From an uncultured Desulfobacter sp. (GTDB lineage Bacteria; Desulfobacterota; Desulfobacteria; Desulfobacterales; Desulfobacteraceae), in NCBI RefSeq assembly GCF_963664415.1, contig NZ_OY761445.1, forward strand, positions 1,142,501 through 1,206,500: 64,000 nt of DNA, read 5' to 3'. This document shows, piece by piece, positions 62,217-64,000 of this stretch. Each line of letters begins with the position of its first letter. The first letter of the stretch is position 1. The notes under the pieces were generated by a model that was not told the origin of the DNA, did not search any database, and saw only the letters and a program-made list of their open reading frames with translations. Both the position numbers and the translations under genes were made by a program.

Positions 62217-62968
62217 AGCCGGCCATAGAACCCATTGGCGTAATCCATACCTGTTTCAAGGAAAAATTCGGCATCCCCCGGCAGCCCAACCTTGCGGACA
62301 AGGCACCGGGGGTACTGGAATTTTTTCCTGAATTTGCAAGGCCGGAAGCTGTCAGAGGGCTTGAACAATTTTCCCATATCTGGCTGATTTTTGTATTTCA
62401 CAAGGCGGTAAAAAAGGGAGGGAAATGGTCCGCCATGATACGCCCCCCGCGCCTTGGGGGGAATAAAAAGGTGGGCGTATTTGCCTCGCGCTCCCCTTTC
62501 CGCCCCAACCCCATCGGTATGTCCTGTGTCCGGCTCGAAGACATTAAATCCACGGCCAAAGGGCCGGTGCTTCACCTGAACGGCGTGGATATCCTGGATC
62601 AAACCCCTGTTTTGGACATCAAACCCTATCTGCCCTATTCAGACCGCCTGGACACAGCCCGGGACGGTTTTGCACCGGCACCGGACAACAAAATTTGCCG
62701 GGTCAGTTTTTCCGACACGGCAGCAATCCAGATCAAGGAAAGGGAAAAGACCATACCCAATCTGCTGCCCATCATTACCCAGGTACTGGAAAATGATCCC
62801 CGGCCCGCGTATTGCCGTGCCCGTTTTTCCAATATGAAAAGCGATACCCGGACTGATGTGCCGGAAAAAAGCCGGGTATACGGTATCCGGCTGTTTGACT
62901 TTGATCTCAAATGGCAGGCAGCAGGCAATAAGATCCGTGTGCTTTGCCTGGACCCTGCATCAGACTGA
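62201..62968 (+). CDS. trmO: tRNA (N6-threonylcarbamoyladenosine37-N6)-methyltransferase TrmO
   Basis: SAM-dependent enzyme of the UPF0066/TsaA (YaeB) family that N6-methylates t6A at position 37 of certain tRNAs. Length is 255 residues, close to E. coli TrmO. Hallmarks: PIGVIHTCFKEKFGIPRQP at the N-terminus, LEQFSHIWLIFVFH, VGVFASRSPFRPNPIGMS (SAM-binding loop of this single-barrel fold) and GVDILDQTPVLDIKPYLPYSD; the C-terminal extension (PRPAYCRARF region on) is also family-typical. The GTG start overlaps the end of pepF by 16 bases; no alternative in-frame ATG lies nearby. The overlap suggests translational coupling, though the two enzymes share no pathway. Confidence 0.92.
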   Translation: MAVNVEPAIEPIGVIHTCFKEKFGIPRQPNLADKAPGVLEFFPEFARPEAVRGLEQFSHIWLIFVFHKAVKKGGKWSAMIRPPRLGGNKKVGVFASRSPFRPNPIGMSCVRLEDIKSTAKGPVLHLNGVDILDQTPVLDIKPYLPYSDRLDTARDGFAPAPDNKICRVSFSDTAAIQIKEREKTIPNLLPIITQVLENDPRPAYCRARFSNMKSDTRTDVPEKSRVYGIRLFDFDLKWQAAGNKIRVLCLDPASD

Positions 62969-62997
62969 CGGACAAAACGAACGATGAAAAACATTGT

Positions 62998-63051
62998 AAC
63001 CACGAAAACCACGGAATTCTATTTTCAGTGTCTTCCGTGATTTCCGTGGTT
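62998..63051 (+). terminator. ACCACGGAA-type hairpin between trmO and the DUF4405 gene
   Basis: Two 19-base arms (62998-63016 and 63033-63051) pair at 17 of 19 positions around a 16-base loop; each arm is itself a direct repeat of (A)ACCACG(G)AA. It is followed by aaacttttta. This could terminate the pepF-trmO transcript. The repeated ACCACGGAA unit also resembles short dispersed intergenic repeats. Confidence 0.5.
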
Positions 63052-63082
63052 AAACTTTTTATATAGCCAGGAGGAACACGTT

Positions 63083-63913
63083 ATGAAACTGCGCAAAATT
63101 ACTTCGTTAACCATGTTGTTATCTTTTCTGCTGCTGATTGTCACCAGCATTGTCCTCTATGTTGTCCCCGAAGGACGGGTGGCCTACTGGTCTGACTGGC
63201 GCTTCATGGGATTAACCAAAACCCTTTGGGGGGATATTCATATCAACCTTGGTGTCTTGTTTCTTGTCTCAGGCCTTTTGCACCTGTACTATAACTGGAA
63301 ACCCATAGTCACCTATATGAAAAACAAGGCCAAAGAGCTTAAAATTTTTACCGCGAATTTTAATGTGGCCCTTATCCTCACGCTGTTTTTCACTTTTGGA
63401 ACCCTTTTTCATATCCCGCCAATGAGCACAATTCTTGACTTCAGTGCTTCTTTCAAGGACGCCGGGGCCCAAAAATACGGAGAACCGCCTTATGGACATG
63501 CGGAGCTTTCCTCTCTGAAAATGTTTGCCAAACGCACCGGTCTTGACCTTGACGTGATGAAACAACAGCTTCAAAAATCAGGTATGACATTTGATGACGA
63601 ATCCTGGACTCTGCTTGACATTGCCCGGGCAAACCACTGCACCCCCAAAGATGTATATGTGGCCATGCTGCCGCCTGAAGATACAGCCCAGGCCAACGTT
63701 TTTCCAGACCAACCTTTTCCCGGCATCGGAAGAATGCGTTTAAAGGACCTATGCACCCAGTACAACTTGGATACAGAAAAAATTATCAGCGGCCTTGGGG
63801 CGAGACAGATTGAGGCGGAGCCGGATCAAACCATCAAGGAAATTGCCCAGGCCAAAGGAATGGAACCCCAGACACTGTTTGAAGTCATTCACGAGGTGGT
63901 TACCTCCCTGTAA
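63083..63913 (+). CDS. DUF4405 domain membrane protein
   Basis: Inner-membrane protein of 276 residues. Three membrane segments (about 9-29, 52-70 and 93-111) form the DUF4405 domain, with histidines at 53, 67 and 110 near their ends; DUF4405 resembles b-type cytochrome subunits, so haem binding is possible but unproven. Residues 125-276 are soluble: two similar stretches (SSLKMFAKRTGLDLDVMKQQL ... LDIARANHCTPKDVY and RLKDLCTQYNLDTEKII ... IKEIAQAKGMEPQTL) look like duplicated small helical domains. AGGAGG at 63069-63074, eight bases before ATG, fixes the start. It stands alone between two hairpins. A role in membrane electron transfer is inference. Confidence 0.85.
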   Translation: MKLRKITSLTMLLSFLLLIVTSIVLYVVPEGRVAYWSDWRFMGLTKTLWGDIHINLGVLFLVSGLLHLYYNWKPIVTYMKNKAKELKIFTANFNVALILTLFFTFGTLFHIPPMSTILDFSASFKDAGAQKYGEPPYGHAELSSLKMFAKRTGLDLDVMKQQLQKSGMTFDDESWTLLDIARANHCTPKDVYVAMLPPEDTAQANVFPDQPFPGIGRMRLKDLCTQYNLDTEKIISGLGARQIEAEPDQTIKEIAQAKGMEPQTLFEVIHEVVTSL

Positions 63914-63922
63914 AATTATATA

Positions 63923-63990
63923 ATACCTCCCAAAAGTAAAAGGGGCGCGACCGGATATCCGGTCGCGCCCCTTTTACTTTTGGGAGGTAT
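63923..63990. terminator. Perfect 68-bp palindrome, probable bidirectional terminator
   Basis: Bases 63923-63956 are the exact reverse complement of 63957-63990, with no spacer. The centre is GC-rich (about 13 pairs of G/C-dominated stem) flanked by A-runs on the left and T-runs on the right, so either strand presents a strong stem followed by TTTT. It lies nine bases after the DUF4405 stop. Confidence 0.85.
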
Positions 63991-64000
63991 CGTTTGAGAC

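Noticed and set aside
1..64000. tRNA, rRNA or riboswitch genes
   Set aside because: None recognised on either strand in the non-coding stretches.

Overview
The window is dominated by one gene. An open reading frame runs from the left edge to base 46140 and encodes a repetitive, acidic, nearly cysteine-free surface protein of at least 15,362 residues (about 1.5 MDa by length). It has an LEPR-XLL N-terminal motif, a DUF4347 domain, two blocks of RTX calcium-binding repeats, very long beta-helix-like repeats and a bacterial TCP10/G-box-like repeat near the C-terminus. The gene mix (LEPR-XLL giant protein, SapC, UPF0182, DUF3467, PqqD-M50-HlyD fusion, DUF4405) and the moderate GC content suggest a Gram-negative sulfate-reducer-type bacterium (Desulfobacterota, Desulfobacteraceae-like). 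That is inference; no rRNA or other phylogenetic marker is present.

Layout: (1) 1-46140 giant gene, with its true start probably left of the window; (2) 46252-46572 DUF3467 protein, closed by a clear terminator; (3) 46679-53456 a tight four-gene operon: GAF-GAF-TM-HlyD adaptor, PqqD-M50-HlyD membrane protein, a short SecA-like ATPase, and a signal-peptide-bearing periplasmic adaptor; (4) 53524-56313 UPF0182 membrane protein; (5) an IS200/IS605-type element with one TnpA; (6) 57264-60172 a decayed second locus: frameshifted LEPR-XLL gene, intact SapC, remnants of an M50-HlyD protein and of a SecA-like ATPase; (7) 60405-63913 housekeeping or unrelated genes (oligoendopeptidase F, TrmO, DUF4405 protein), ending in a perfect 68-bp palindrome.

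The most interesting feature is the association of the giant LEPR-XLL protein with a dedicated SecA-like motor and three HlyD-like proteins, with no ABC transporter or TolC in the window. The same family combination (LEPR-XLL, M50-HlyD, SecA-like) recurs in decayed form about 11 kb downstream. This suggests that the parts are inherited as a unit. I infer a non-canonical export route for LEPR-XLL giants in which a PqqD-like domain may recognise the leader, the M50 site may process it, the SecA-like ATPase may drive it and the HlyD parts may carry it across the periplasm. The roles are inferred from families and neighbourhood only.
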